Assembly: GCA_050744085.1 (NCBI GenBank)
Contig: JBOGGU010000073.1
Coordinates: 1-64,000, forward strand
Reading direction: 5' to 3'
Source: JAVKSL01 sp050744085
Lineage (GTDB): Bacteria > Actinomycetota > Acidimicrobiia > Acidimicrobiales > JAJPHD01
Length of the DNA: 64,000 nt
In this document: piece after piece, positions 33,048 to 41,419 of the stretch
How positions within the stretch are numbered: the first letter of the stretch is position 1
Layout: each line of letters begins with the position of its first letter
Made by a program: the position numbers and the translations under genes
The notes under the pieces: model-generated
Told to the model about the DNA's origin: nothing
The model's input: only the letters and a program-made list of their open reading frames with translations
The model's database searches: none

Positions 33048-33471
33048 CGCTGCCACTGGAGTCATGCATCAGCAGGTCGGTGAGCTTCGCCCGCAGGGCG
33101 GGGTCGCTCACCGCCTGGCTCACGAACCCTGCCACCGCAGCGTCGCCGAACCTTGCCAGCAGTGCCCGCGTGGCCTGCGCGGCCCGGCGTTGCAGGTACT
33201 CTTCGTCGGTGATGGTGGCCGAATAGCGGTACGCGCGGCCGCGCTTGGTGTGGCCCACCAGGCCCTTGGCCTCCAGGTGGGTCAGGACGGTGAGCAGGGT
33301 CCGGTACGCGAGGGGCCGGCCTGGGCGCACGGAGTTGATCTTCTCGGTGACCTCGGCCACGCTGGAGGGCCCGCTTTGGCGAACGCAGGCCAGCGTCTCC
33401 GCCTCCAGTGGGCCGACCACGCCGGCCTCCTCGAGGGCCGACCTGCCTGCCGGTGTGCCCGCTGCGCCCAT
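33028..33471 (-). CDS. BlaI/MecI/CopY-type repressor
   Basis: The 147-aa winged-helix repressor has the BlaI pattern SVAEVTEKINSVRPGRPLAYRTLLTVLTHLEAKGLVGHTKRGRAYRYSATI (core GRPLAYRTLLTVLTHLEAKG). The C-terminal half dimerises and in family members is cleaved upon signalling from the M56 partner. ATG 33471 is chosen from the very good promoter TTGAAC, 17 bp, TACTAT, with the ATG 7 nt after the -10. The partner peptidase is frameshifted here. No beta-lactamase gene is nearby. Confidence 0.92.
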   Translation of the reverse strand: MGAAGTPAGRSALEEAGVVGPLEAETLACVRQSGPSSVAEVTEKINSVRPGRPLAYRTLLTVLTHLEAKGLVGHTKRGRAYRYSATITDEEYLQRRAAQATRALLARFGDAAVAGFVSQAVSDPALRAKLTDLLMHDSSGSDALAEP

Positions 33472-33547
33472 GCGGTGCATAGTAGTTGAGGCCGGGCCTT
33501 GGTTCAATTCGCCGAGCGCCAGCGTCCTGGCGCCTATCCTGGGTCGG
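33472..33547. promoter_or_regulatory. Divergent promoter, blaI / PDZ-radical SAM gene
   Basis: On the minus strand, TTGAAC (33502-33507) and TACTAT (33479-33484) are 17 bp apart, and blaI starts 7 nt after the -10. On the plus strand, TATCCT (33535-33540) is 7 nt before ATG 33548. The region is short, so a BlaI dimer bound here could affect both genes. Confidence 0.7.
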
Positions 33548-34930
33548 ATGTCGCTGCCCCAGGTGGTGGCCGTCGTGGAGGGGTCGCCCGCCGCCCGGGC
33601 CGGTCTGGTCCCTGGGGACGAGATCGTCTCGGTGAACGGCCAGGTGCCCCGAGATGTGATCGCTTATCAGATCCTGCTCGACGAGGCGGAGCTGGACCTG
33701 GAGTTGCGCCGCGGTGGCCTCGAGCTCAGCGTTGCGGTGGCCAAGGACGCCGGGGCGCCTTTGGGCGCCGAGGTCTCCTCCGCGCTGTTCGACCGGGTCC
33801 GCACCTGCGACAACCACTGCGAGTTCTGCTTCATCCACCAGCTTCCCAAGGGCATGCGGCGCAGCTTGTACATGAAGGACGACGATTACCGCCTGAGCTT
33901 TCTCTACGGGAACTTCACCACGCTTACCCGCTTCACCGAGGCCGACCTTGAAAGGGTCATCAACGAGGCGCTGTCCCCGCTGTTCGTCAGCATCCACGCC
34001 ACCGAGCCCCGCCTCCGAGCACGAATGCTGCGGAACCCCCGGGGGGCCACCAGCCTGCGTTGGCTCAAAGCCCTGCTGGAGGCGGGGATCGAGGTTCACG
34101 GCCAGATAGTGGTCTGCCCTGGGGTCAACGATGGCGAGGCACTGGAGGACACCCTGACAGGGATCCTCGACGAGTACCCGAGCCTTGCAACTGCCGCAGT
34201 GGTCCCTCTTGGAGTCAGCCGCTGGTCACCTGCCGAAGCAATGCGTCCCCACACCACGGCCGAGGCTGGTGCGGTGCTCGACTTGGTGGGGGAGGCCCAG
34301 GAGTGCTTCTTCGGTGCCCTCGGCCGGCGGTTGGTGTTCGCCGCCGACGAGTACTACCTGATGGCCGGCAGGCCCTTCCCCGACGCTGGTGCCTACGATG
34401 GCTTCCCCCAGCACGAGAACGGGATAGGGATGGCCCGGGCTTTCACGCAGGCCTTTGCAGGCGACGCCACATCTGCGTTCGGCCCCCGGCCAGGGTTCTT
34501 TGCCTGGGTGGACGGCGCCCCAGCGCAGGGGTATCGGGCCCCCCGCACCCAGGCTGTCCCGGTCATGCTACGCCACCGGCTCCGAGACCGGGTGGATGTC
34601 GGGATACTGACCGGTGGGTACGGAGCCATGGTGCTGCGGCCACTCATCGAGGGTCTCAGGCGCGACAATGTGAGAGTGTTGCCAGTGCGCAACGACTTCT
34701 TCGGGGGGAACATCGCAGTGACCGGGCTCATGGTGGGCGCAGACATAGCCAGCGTGCTGGAGCGCGAGCCGCCGGGCGATCGCTACCTCCTGCCGGATGT
34801 GTGCCTCTCGGAAGGACGCTTCCTCGACGGGCTGCGGCCGGCCGAGCTACCACGTCCCGTCGAGGTGGTCCCCACCGACGGGCTATCGCTGCGGCGCGCC
34901 CTGGGGGTGGACGAGCTGGTGGGACGATGA
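33548..34930 (+). CDS. PDZ-radical SAM-DUF512 protein
   Basis: The 460-aa protein has an N-terminal PDZ-like domain (VVAVVEGSPAARAGLVPGDEIVSVNG; core SPAARAGLVPGDEI), a radical SAM core with CDNHCEFC (C87, C91, C94), and the C-terminal DUF512 region (VGILTGGYGAMVL, NDFFGGNIAVTGL). Members are widespread in clostridia and actinobacteria and usually sit beside der; a role in ribosome or tRNA-linked modification has been suggested but is not established. It overlaps der by 4 nt (ATGA). ATG 33548 is preceded by TATCCT at 7 nt. Confidence 0.9.
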   Translation: MSLPQVVAVVEGSPAARAGLVPGDEIVSVNGQVPRDVIAYQILLDEAELDLELRRGGLELSVAVAKDAGAPLGAEVSSALFDRVRTCDNHCEFCFIHQLPKGMRRSLYMKDDDYRLSFLYGNFTTLTRFTEADLERVINEALSPLFVSIHATEPRLRARMLRNPRGATSLRWLKALLEAGIEVHGQIVVCPGVNDGEALEDTLTGILDEYPSLATAAVVPLGVSRWSPAEAMRPHTTAEAGAVLDLVGEAQECFFGALGRRLVFAADEYYLMAGRPFPDAGAYDGFPQHENGIGMARAFTQAFAGDATSAFGPRPGFFAWVDGAPAQGYRAPRTQAVPVMLRHRLRDRVDVGILTGGYGAMVLRPLIEGLRRDNVRVLPVRNDFFGGNIAVTGLMVGADIASVLEREPPGDRYLLPDVCLSEGRFLDGLRPAELPRPVEVVPTDGLSLRRALGVDELVGR

Positions 34931-36288
34931 TCGAGCCAGCCACCGCGCCAGCCACAGGGCCAACGGCAGCGCTACCGATGGTGGCGGTCGTCGGGAGACC
35001 GAACGTGGGCAAGTCCTCCCTGGTAAACCGTATGGTTGGTGCAAGGGTCGCCGTGGTGGAGGAACATCCTGGGGTGACCAGGGACCGCAAGTGCCTCACC
35101 GCGCAGTGGAACGGGCGCCCTTTCAGCATTGTCGACACCGGCGGTTGGCTTGCTGGGCGCAACGGCCTGGAGGCTCAGGTGAGCGCACAGGCCGAGCGCG
35201 CCCTCGTCCAGGCGGACGTGGTCCTGCTTGTGCTCGATGCCACGGTTGGCATCACGGCGGAGGACGAGGGAGTGGCGGCCCTGGTGCGCAAGAGCTCAAT
35301 TCCTTGCCTAGTCGTGGCAAACAAGGTGGATTCGGCGTCGCGGGAGTCCGACGCCTGGGAGTTGGCCGCCCTGGGGCTGGGGGACCCGCTGATGGTGAGC
35401 GCCCTCCACGGCAGGGGAGCGGGGGACCTGCTGGACGAGGTGGTCAGGCGGCTGCCACCAGAGGCGGCGACTGATCTGCCGGACCGGGCCGACGAACCGC
35501 CGGCCATCGCCATCGTGGGGCGGCCCAATGTCGGGAAGTCCACCCTGTTCAACCGCCTGGTGGGCGACGAGCGGTCGGTTACCCACGACCTGCCGGGCAC
35601 CACCCGCGACGCCGTGGACACGGTGGTGGAGACCGAGGCCGGGGCGCTGCGCTTCATCGACACTGCCGGCTTGCGGCGCAAGTCCCGCATCGGCCAGGGC
35701 GCGGAGTACTACTCACTGGTGCGGGCGCTCCAGGCGATCGACCGCGCCGACGTGTCGTTGCTGGTCATCGACGCCACCCAGGGGGTCACCCACCAGGACC
35801 AGCGCCTGGCGGAGCGCATCGACGCGGCGGGCAGCCCCGTGGTCATCGTCCTCAACAAGTGGGAGTGCCTGGACAACGAGGCCCGGGAGCAGCTGCGCCT
35901 CGACGTCGAGGACCGGCTGGGGTTCTTGGCCTACGCGCCAGCCCTGCGGATCAGCGCCCTGACCGGCTTAGGAGTGCATCGCCTGCTACCAGCGGTGACG
36001 TCCTCGATGGATGCGTACCGCCGGCGAGTGCCGACCGGGGCGCTGAACACCCTCATCCAGCAGGCCCAGCGCGCCCAACCCGCGTCTGGGTCGCGGGTCT
36101 TGTACGCAGTCCAGGGGGCCACCGACCCCCCCACGATCACGCTGTTCACCGATCACGGCTTGGAGCCCACCTACGTCCGCTACCTGGAGAGGCGCATCCG
36201 CGAGCACTTTGCGCTCGGGCCGACCGCCCTCAAGCTCCGGGTCCGGCGTAAGGCCTCGCGGTCCCGTCCGAGCGAGCGAAGCAGGTGA
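34927..36288 (+). CDS. der: Ribosome biogenesis GTPase Der (EngA)
   Basis: Der is a double-GTPase needed for 50S subunit assembly. The 453-aa protein has two G domains with P-loops GRPNVGKS at 23-30 and about 198-205, switch/G3 motifs DTGGW and DTAGL, and G4 motifs NKVD and NKWE, followed by a KH-like domain (SSMDAYRRRVPTGALN to RRIREHFAL). A longer in-frame ORF starts at 34060 but is a shadow of the upstream gene. ATG 34927 begins inside the last codon of the DUF512 gene, so they are coupled. Confidence 0.97.
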   Translation: MIEPATAPATGPTAALPMVAVVGRPNVGKSSLVNRMVGARVAVVEEHPGVTRDRKCLTAQWNGRPFSIVDTGGWLAGRNGLEAQVSAQAERALVQADVVLLVLDATVGITAEDEGVAALVRKSSIPCLVVANKVDSASRESDAWELAALGLGDPLMVSALHGRGAGDLLDEVVRRLPPEAATDLPDRADEPPAIAIVGRPNVGKSTLFNRLVGDERSVTHDLPGTTRDAVDTVVETEAGALRFIDTAGLRRKSRIGQGAEYYSLVRALQAIDRADVSLLVIDATQGVTHQDQRLAERIDAAGSPVVIVLNKWECLDNEAREQLRLDVEDRLGFLAYAPALRISALTGLGVHRLLPAVTSSMDAYRRRVPTGALNTLIQQAQRAQPASGSRVLYAVQGATDPPTITLFTDHGLEPTYVRYLERRIREHFALGPTALKLRVRRKASRSRPSERSR

Positions 36289-36292
36289 GTAG

Positions 36293-37396
36293 GTGACTGT
36301 CACGCAGGTGATCGACCGCCCTGTCCTGGCTGTGGTGGCCGTGGCGTGCGCATCGGCTGCCGTGGTGTGGGGCCGCTCCGCGCGCCGGCTGCTCAGGGCC
36401 AGCCGGCGTATCCGCCACGACCAGGCCGGGCACGACGGGCAGGATGCCCTGGCTGTGGCCAACGCGGCGTACATGAAAGACGCCCACACCGCGCTGCTGT
36501 ACGTGCTGCTCTTCGTGATAGCGGCGACAGCTTCGGGAACGGGGCGCTCGCTGTACGCCCTTCCGTTCCTGCTGGTGCTGATTGCGGTGGGGATCTCGTT
36601 GCGCTATGCCCCAAGGTTCCTCGGTGCGGCGCGCGTTTCCGAGAGCCGTGCGCACCTGGAGCGCCGGGCAGAGGAGGTCCTGGCCCAGGAGGAGCTGGCC
36701 CCGCTGCGTTGGTCGGCTCGGCTGGCTCCCGGCCAGCTCCCGGACATGGAAGGCTTCGAGGTGGGGCAGGCCTACCTGCCGGGAACCGGCGCGATGGCTG
36801 GCGACTTCTACGACGTGAACGCGATCATGCCCACCCGGTGGGCCGCGGTGATCGGTGACGTCACCGGGCACGGTATCGAGCCGTCGATAACTGCTTTCCA
36901 GGTCAAGTACCTCCTGCGGGTGCTGCTTCGCCAGTACCGGGACCCGGCCCAGGCGCTCGAGGAGCTTAACTTGGTGCTGTCCGCCCAGGGTGCAGGCGAG
37001 GAGCTGGTTTCCATGTGCGCGGTGGTTTTCGACCAGGTGGCCGGCACGCTGCGATATGCATCGGCAGGCCACCCCCCGGCCTGGCTCTGGCACGCCGGCG
37101 AGGTCAGGCCGCTCCGGGCGACGGGGCCGTTGATCGCCCTCGACCCCAACGGCAGCTTCATCAGTCGGGAGGTGGCGCTCAACCCCGGCGACGTGCTCCT
37201 CCTCTATACCGATGGGCTGGCTGAGGCGAGGTCGGGTGAGCAGCTCTTCGGCGAGGACCGTGTTGCGGGGATCCTGCGCCGGGACCCGGGCATGGACCTC
37301 ACGATCTTGTGCAAGTCGCTGCTGGATGCCGCACAGGACTTCGCGTCGGAGCCCCTGAGCGACGACGTTGCAATCTTGGGGATCAGGCGGCGCTGA
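36293..37396 (+). CDS. Membrane-anchored SpoIIE-type PP2C phosphatase
   Basis: The 367-aa protein has two to three N-terminal hydrophobic segments (VLAVVAVACASAAVVWG; ALLYVLLFVIAATASG; ALPFLLVLIAVGIS) and a cytoplasmic PPM/SpoIIE phosphatase domain (about 140-365). The domain shows AGDFYDV, GDVTGHGIEPS and YTDGLAEARS, with metal-binding aspartates. Such phosphatases dephosphorylate STAS anti-anti-sigma factors; the RsbW-like kinase at 19.1 kb is a possible opponent, but this is inference. The gene follows der by 4 nt. Confidence 0.9.
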   Translation: MTVTQVIDRPVLAVVAVACASAAVVWGRSARRLLRASRRIRHDQAGHDGQDALAVANAAYMKDAHTALLYVLLFVIAATASGTGRSLYALPFLLVLIAVGISLRYAPRFLGAARVSESRAHLERRAEEVLAQEELAPLRWSARLAPGQLPDMEGFEVGQAYLPGTGAMAGDFYDVNAIMPTRWAAVIGDVTGHGIEPSITAFQVKYLLRVLLRQYRDPAQALEELNLVLSAQGAGEELVSMCAVVFDQVAGTLRYASAGHPPAWLWHAGEVRPLRATGPLIALDPNGSFISREVALNPGDVLLLYTDGLAEARSGEQLFGEDRVAGILRRDPGMDLTILCKSLLDAAQDFASEPLSDDVAILGIRRR

Positions 37397-37445
37397 GGCA
37401 CGCCTGGCGGCCAGGGCTCGACGGCACAGGAGCTAGACCGGGAGG

Positions 37446-37643
37446 GTGCCCTGGTGTGAGGACTGCGCCCAGTTCTACGAGTCGGCCAGGGTCAGCCGCG
37501 CCGGTGAGTGCCCTGGCTGTGGGGTGGTGATCTCCAAGCCGGTGCACGTGCCGTGGCACTTCAAGATCCTGGTGTTCGCCACGGCTGGCTATCTCGCTTA
37601 TCGTCTGTACCAGGGCATAATGTTGCTGGTCCACGTGCTTTAG
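37446..37643 (+). CDS. Small zinc-ribbon plus transmembrane protein
   Basis: The 65-aa protein has an N-terminal CEDC...CPGC zinc ribbon and one C-terminal helix (ILVFATAGYLAYRLYQGIML). Similar tiny proteins occur in actinobacteria, with unknown function. GTG 37446 is adjacent to GGGAGG, with TAGACC 6 nt before; neither signal is ideal. It converges on and overlaps the next minus gene by 4 nt. Confidence 0.7.
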   Translation: MPWCEDCAQFYESARVSRAGECPGCGVVISKPVHVPWHFKILVFATAGYLAYRLYQGIMLLVHVL

Positions 37644-39259
37644 CGCTTGTTCGGCGGTGCCGAGATGTAGACCGCCGAGCCGGCGCTAGCGTCGCCCAGC
37701 AAGACGAAGCCTGCGGGCGGCGGGGAGCCCGGCTTCCTGAGTGCGATGATGTTGTCGGGGCGGCTGTGCAGGACCTGGGAGCGCCCGAACTGCACCCTCC
37801 AGTCGGCGGGCACCCTGGCCCGATAGCCGAGCGAGGCCAACCGGTCGACCAGGCCGGCGCCGAGGAAGAACTGGGGTGAGTTGGCGCTGCCCATTTCCAC
37901 CAGGACCGTGCCAGGTGGCGGCGGGAGGTGTGAGCCGACCATGCGCCACGCCAGCGCCACCTCGCTGCCGTTCAGGGATCCGGGTGGGTAGTCCATGCTC
38001 GTGACTTGGAGAAGCAGGCCCACCGTGACTGCGGTCGTGGCACACCCGGCGAGGGCGACTCCAGCTCGCCGGGTGAGCGAGGCTAGGCGGTTGAATGAGC
38101 GCCCCGGTGTCCTCGCGGTCCCAAGGAGGGCGACTCCCAGGCCGATCAGGCCAGCCAACGGGAATGCGATCTCCCACAGCACCAGGTAGCCGATCAGGCC
38201 GCCGACGATCCGGGTCACAGCCGCGATGCTCCCGACGATCCCCACCAGGCTGAGCGCGCCCAGGCCCAGCGACATCCACTGCTTGCGCCACAAGCCGAGA
38301 CCGGTGGCCGCCGCCGCCACCAGCACGGCAAGCGCCAGGATGAGCCAAGGCGCAGGGCTGGAGATGGTCTGGCCCAGGACGGTGCTGGCCCCGTAGGGCA
38401 GGAGCGAGTCCACCGCTGCCACAGCGTGGGTGGCCGTGTACCACGACACGTGCGGGGAGCTGTGGGTGAAGAAGTGCAGGATCGTCCCGAGGTTGCCTGG
38501 CCCGGGGCCGTTGGCCTCCTGGAGGAGCGGTCCTATCCAAGCGCCGATCAGGACAGCTACCCCGACCGCTCCCCATGCCAGTGCTCGAGGGGCTCGCCCG
38601 CCCCCGCGATCGCGCGCCTCGCCCTGCCTCTGCCTGGCCCACCGGGCCAGCAGGCAGGCTGCCCCCACGGCCAGGACCACCACAGTGAGGGGCAGCGTGG
38701 ACACATCGGTCTGCACCACGAAGGTCCCCACGAGGACGGCGCCGAGAAGCGACAGTCCGGAACCGTCGATTGCCGCCGCAACGAGCACGACCAACAGGAC
38801 CATCGGGAGCACCACTGCCAGCGGGTTCCACGGGAAGCGCAAGCGAAGGGCGCTGAGGGTCCAGCAGAAGAAGAGCAACCAGGCGCAGGACCACAGCGCG
38901 GCTCCTCCGCCCGCACGCCGGTAGACGACTGTCACGGCCCCGACCACCGCGAGGCCCCCGATGAGCACCTCGCCCACCAGCTCGGGGCGGGCGCCTGGGC
39001 CGAACAACCGGTAGGGGATGCTGAGCAGATAGAGGTAGACGGGGCCCGGGTGGTTCCAGCCAAAGCGATCGTACGGCCCCACGAGCTGGGTGAAGGCGAC
39101 CGCCCGGCGCGTGGCGAGCTCGATCGCTGCCTGGTCGCCGCCCTGGTAAAGGTACTGAGTCGGCAGGCCGCAGGCCACTGCCTCCCAGGCAAACGGGATG
39201 GCAGCGAGCGCCACGGCCATCCAACCGAGAACGCGGGATCTGGGCCCCCGAGGCGACAT
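37640..39259 (-). CDS. Polytopic membrane protein, GT-C-like
   Basis: The 539-aa protein has about 11-12 transmembrane segments and a C-terminal soluble part. The first periplasmic loop (GLPTQYLYQGGDQAAIELATRRA, core GGDQAAIELA) and FGWNHPGPVYLYLLSIPY resemble GT-C glycosyltransferases or mannosyltransferase-like proteins of actinobacterial envelopes. The acidic D/E in the first loop could be catalytic, but I cannot confirm a substrate. ATG 39259 is supported by TAGGGT (39268-39273) 8 nt upstream. Confidence 0.65.
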   Translation of the reverse strand: MSPRGPRSRVLGWMAVALAAIPFAWEAVACGLPTQYLYQGGDQAAIELATRRAVAFTQLVGPYDRFGWNHPGPVYLYLLSIPYRLFGPGARPELVGEVLIGGLAVVGAVTVVYRRAGGGAALWSCAWLLFFCWTLSALRLRFPWNPLAVVLPMVLLVVLVAAAIDGSGLSLLGAVLVGTFVVQTDVSTLPLTVVVLAVGAACLLARWARQRQGEARDRGGGRAPRALAWGAVGVAVLIGAWIGPLLQEANGPGPGNLGTILHFFTHSSPHVSWYTATHAVAAVDSLLPYGASTVLGQTISSPAPWLILALAVLVAAAATGLGLWRKQWMSLGLGALSLVGIVGSIAAVTRIVGGLIGYLVLWEIAFPLAGLIGLGVALLGTARTPGRSFNRLASLTRRAGVALAGCATTAVTVGLLLQVTSMDYPPGSLNGSEVALAWRMVGSHLPPPPGTVLVEMGSANSPQFFLGAGLVDRLASLGYRARVPADWRVQFGRSQVLHSRPDNIIALRKPGSPPPAGFVLLGDASAGSAVYISAPPNKR

Positions 39260-39321
39260 TGGGGGGCACCCTAGATCATCCCGCCGAGCAGGTCCCCGGC
39301 GGGGGCCCGCCAGCAAGGCGC

Positions 39322-40092
39322 TCAGACGAAGCGCGGGTACAGCGACATCCCACCGTCGACCACGATCGTGGTCCCCGTCAGGTAGCCCGCCTCGTCGCTG
39401 GCGGCCCAGGCAACCGCTGCGGCGATCTGCTCAGGCTGGCCAAAGTACCCCAGTGGTATCTCTTCCTCCACGGCGTGCTTGGCCTCTGGGTCGTCCAGGA
39501 CGAAGTTGTTGATCGGGGTGGCGATAGCCCCGGGGGCGATGTTGCACAGCCGGATCTTCTTGCCTGCCAGCTCCCGCGCGGCGGTCTCCATCAGCAGCTT
39601 CAGGCCACCCTTGCTGGCGCAGTAGTGGGCGAACCCCGGCCAGGGGATGAACTCGTGAACGCTCGACATGTTCACCACCACGCCGCCGCTGGCCGACGCC
39701 ATGACCTTGGCGGCCTCCCTCAGGCACAGGAAGGCGCCGGTCAGGTTGGTTTGCAGGATCCTGGACCAGTCGGCTTCCGACATCTCCAGGAGCGGGATCT
39801 GCTTCTCGATCCCGGCGTTGTTGACCAGCAGGTCAAGGCCGCCAAAGGTCCCGGCGACCTGGGCGACCATCGCCACGACCGCGTCCTCGCTCCCCACGTC
39901 GGCTTGCAGGGCCAGGCCCTTCGCCCCAGCGCCCTCGATGGCTGCGACGACGGCCTTGGCGTCGTCGGACTCGCTGGGGGAGTAGTAGTTGACGCAGACG
40001 GAGGCGCCTTCCTGGGCCAGGCGGATGGCTGTCGCCTTGCCGATCCCGCTCGAAGCTCCGGTGACCAGTGCCCTGCGTCCTTCGAGCAGCAT
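39322..40092 (-). CDS. SDR glucose 1-dehydrogenase-type oxidoreductase
   Basis: The 256-aa short-chain dehydrogenase has the cofactor motif TGASSGIG (11-18), NNAG, catalytic Ser/Tyr/Lys in NMSSVHE and HYCASK, and PGAIATPIN. The block NMSSVHE..IPWP..HY.ASKGG.KL closely follows Bacillus-type glucose 1-dehydrogenase, so beta-D-glucose to gluconolactone with NAD(P) is likely. This would be a second entry to gluconate besides zwf. ATG 40092 is chosen, since homology starts there; GAAGAG precedes it. Confidence 0.85.
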   Translation of the reverse strand: MLLEGRRALVTGASSGIGKATAIRLAQEGASVCVNYYSPSESDDAKAVVAAIEGAGAKGLALQADVGSEDAVVAMVAQVAGTFGGLDLLVNNAGIEKQIPLLEMSEADWSRILQTNLTGAFLCLREAAKVMASASGGVVVNMSSVHEFIPWPGFAHYCASKGGLKLLMETAARELAGKKIRLCNIAPGAIATPINNFVLDDPEAKHAVEEEIPLGYFGQPEQIAAAVAWAASDEAGYLTGTTIVVDGGMSLYPRFV

Positions 40093-40190
40093 CTCTTCGC
40101 ACGTCCTTCCTGAGAGTCGAACTTTCCTGAACCTTAGGGCCTGACCTGTCGCCTGCGCTGGCGCGACCAGATCGTGGGCCATGTCGGTCC

Positions 40191-40262
40191 TCGCCGGTCC
40201 TCACCGGTCCTCGCCGGTCCTGGCCGGGTCATGGCCGGGTCCCTGGCCGGGTCCCTGGCCGG
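40191..40262. repeat. Tandem repeats before the HtrA-like gene
   Basis: tcctcgccgg / tcctcaccgg units change into ccctggccgggt units over about 70 bp. The array lies between divergent genes and contains no clear promoter. It is non-coding under the chosen HtrA start (GTG 40304). Confidence 0.75.
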
Positions 40263-40303
40263 GCGGCTTGGCATTTAGCCGGTCGGTACGCCAGGATTGC
40301 ACG

Positions 40304-41416
40304 GTGATTCGCCCTCGAGCCCTGATCCTTGCTGTCCTGACGCCCGCGGCCCTCCTTGCCGGTTGCACTGCAGGCAACGGCTCCGCCACCCCCACTCCGA
40401 CCTCCCAGGCGACGCCGCCGCCGACCCCGACTCCCACTCCGAGCGCCGTTCAACCAGGGGCGGAAGGCCTCCAGCAGGACTTCGTGAACGTGGTGAGCAG
40501 GGTGAAGCCCTCGGTTGTCCAGATCACCGCCACGACATCGAGCGGGACCAGCCTCGGGTCTGGCGTGGTCTACGACACCAAGGGCGACATAGTGACCAAC
40601 GACCATGTGGTCCTGGGGTCCACCAACCTTTCGGTCCAGCTGGCCAGTGGCGGCGCTCCTCTGATCGCGACGCTGGTGGGCGCGTTCGGGCCGGACGACC
40701 TGGCCGTGGTCAAGATCCAAGCAGCCAAGGGCCTCCTGCACCCTGCCACCTTCGCCAACTCGGCGAAGTTGGCCGTGGGTGACATCGTGCTCGCAATAGG
40801 CAACCCCCTGGCCTTCGAGAGCAGCGTCACGGAGGGGATCATCAGCGCCACGGGTCGCACCGTCTCCGAGCCTCCCGCCCCCGGCTCACCCGGGGGCACG
40901 ATAGCCAATGCCATACAGACCAGCGCGGCGATCAACCCGGGCAACAGTGGCGGCGCCCTCGTAGATCTGTCTGGTCAGGTGGTGGGCATTCCCACCTTGA
41001 CAGCGGTGGACCCACAGATCGGCGGGGCCGCGGCCGGCATTGGCTTCGCCATCCCTTCCAACACGGTCACCGACATCGCTGGCCAGGTCATCGCCCACGG
41101 CCACGTGGTGAACTCCCACCGGGCCGACCTGGGCATCACTGCATTCGACGCCGCCGACTACGCCGGCCGACCACTTGGGGTGGGGGTGCAGAGCACGCTT
41201 GCTGGAGGGCCCGCGGCCAAGGCGGGAATCCAGGCTGGGTCGGTCCTCACCTCCGTCAACGGGACGCAAGTCCAGACGCTATCGGACCTGGAGGGCGTCC
41301 TGGTGCACCTCAAGCCGGGCCAGCAGGTCAAGGTCGGCCTCATCCGGCCGAGCGGGGCCAAGGCGACAGTCGACGTGACGCTGGGAACACTGCCCGGCAA
41401 CTCCAGCGCCGGCTGA
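40304..41416 (+). CDS. HtrA/DegP-like serine protease with PDZ domain, lipoprotein
   Basis: The 370-aa protein is a trypsin-like envelope quality-control protease with one C-terminal PDZ domain. A short signal ends in lipobox LLAGC (C21) and is followed by a Pro/Thr linker. The catalytic triad is visible: His101 (TNDHVV), Asp132 (DDLAVVK) and Ser215 (NPGNSGGAL). PDZ spans about residues 285-365 (VQSTLAGGPAAKAGIQAGSVLTSVNG; core GPAAKAGIQAGSVL). GTG 40304 gives a proper signal peptide; the longer frame reads a repetitive leader. No -10 at the usual spacing was seen. Confidence 0.93.
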   Translation: MIRPRALILAVLTPAALLAGCTAGNGSATPTPTSQATPPPTPTPTPSAVQPGAEGLQQDFVNVVSRVKPSVVQITATTSSGTSLGSGVVYDTKGDIVTNDHVVLGSTNLSVQLASGGAPLIATLVGAFGPDDLAVVKIQAAKGLLHPATFANSAKLAVGDIVLAIGNPLAFESSVTEGIISATGRTVSEPPAPGSPGGTIANAIQTSAAINPGNSGGALVDLSGQVVGIPTLTAVDPQIGGAAAGIGFAIPSNTVTDIAGQVIAHGHVVNSHRADLGITAFDAADYAGRPLGVGVQSTLAGGPAAKAGIQAGSVLTSVNGTQVQTLSDLEGVLVHLKPGQQVKVGLIRPSGAKATVDVTLGTLPGNSSAG

Positions 41417-41419
41417 GCG

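Noticed and set aside
34060..34926. Long N-terminal extension of Der
   Set aside because: The extension overlaps the DUF512 gene in another frame and shows no homology; the Der start at 34927 fits.
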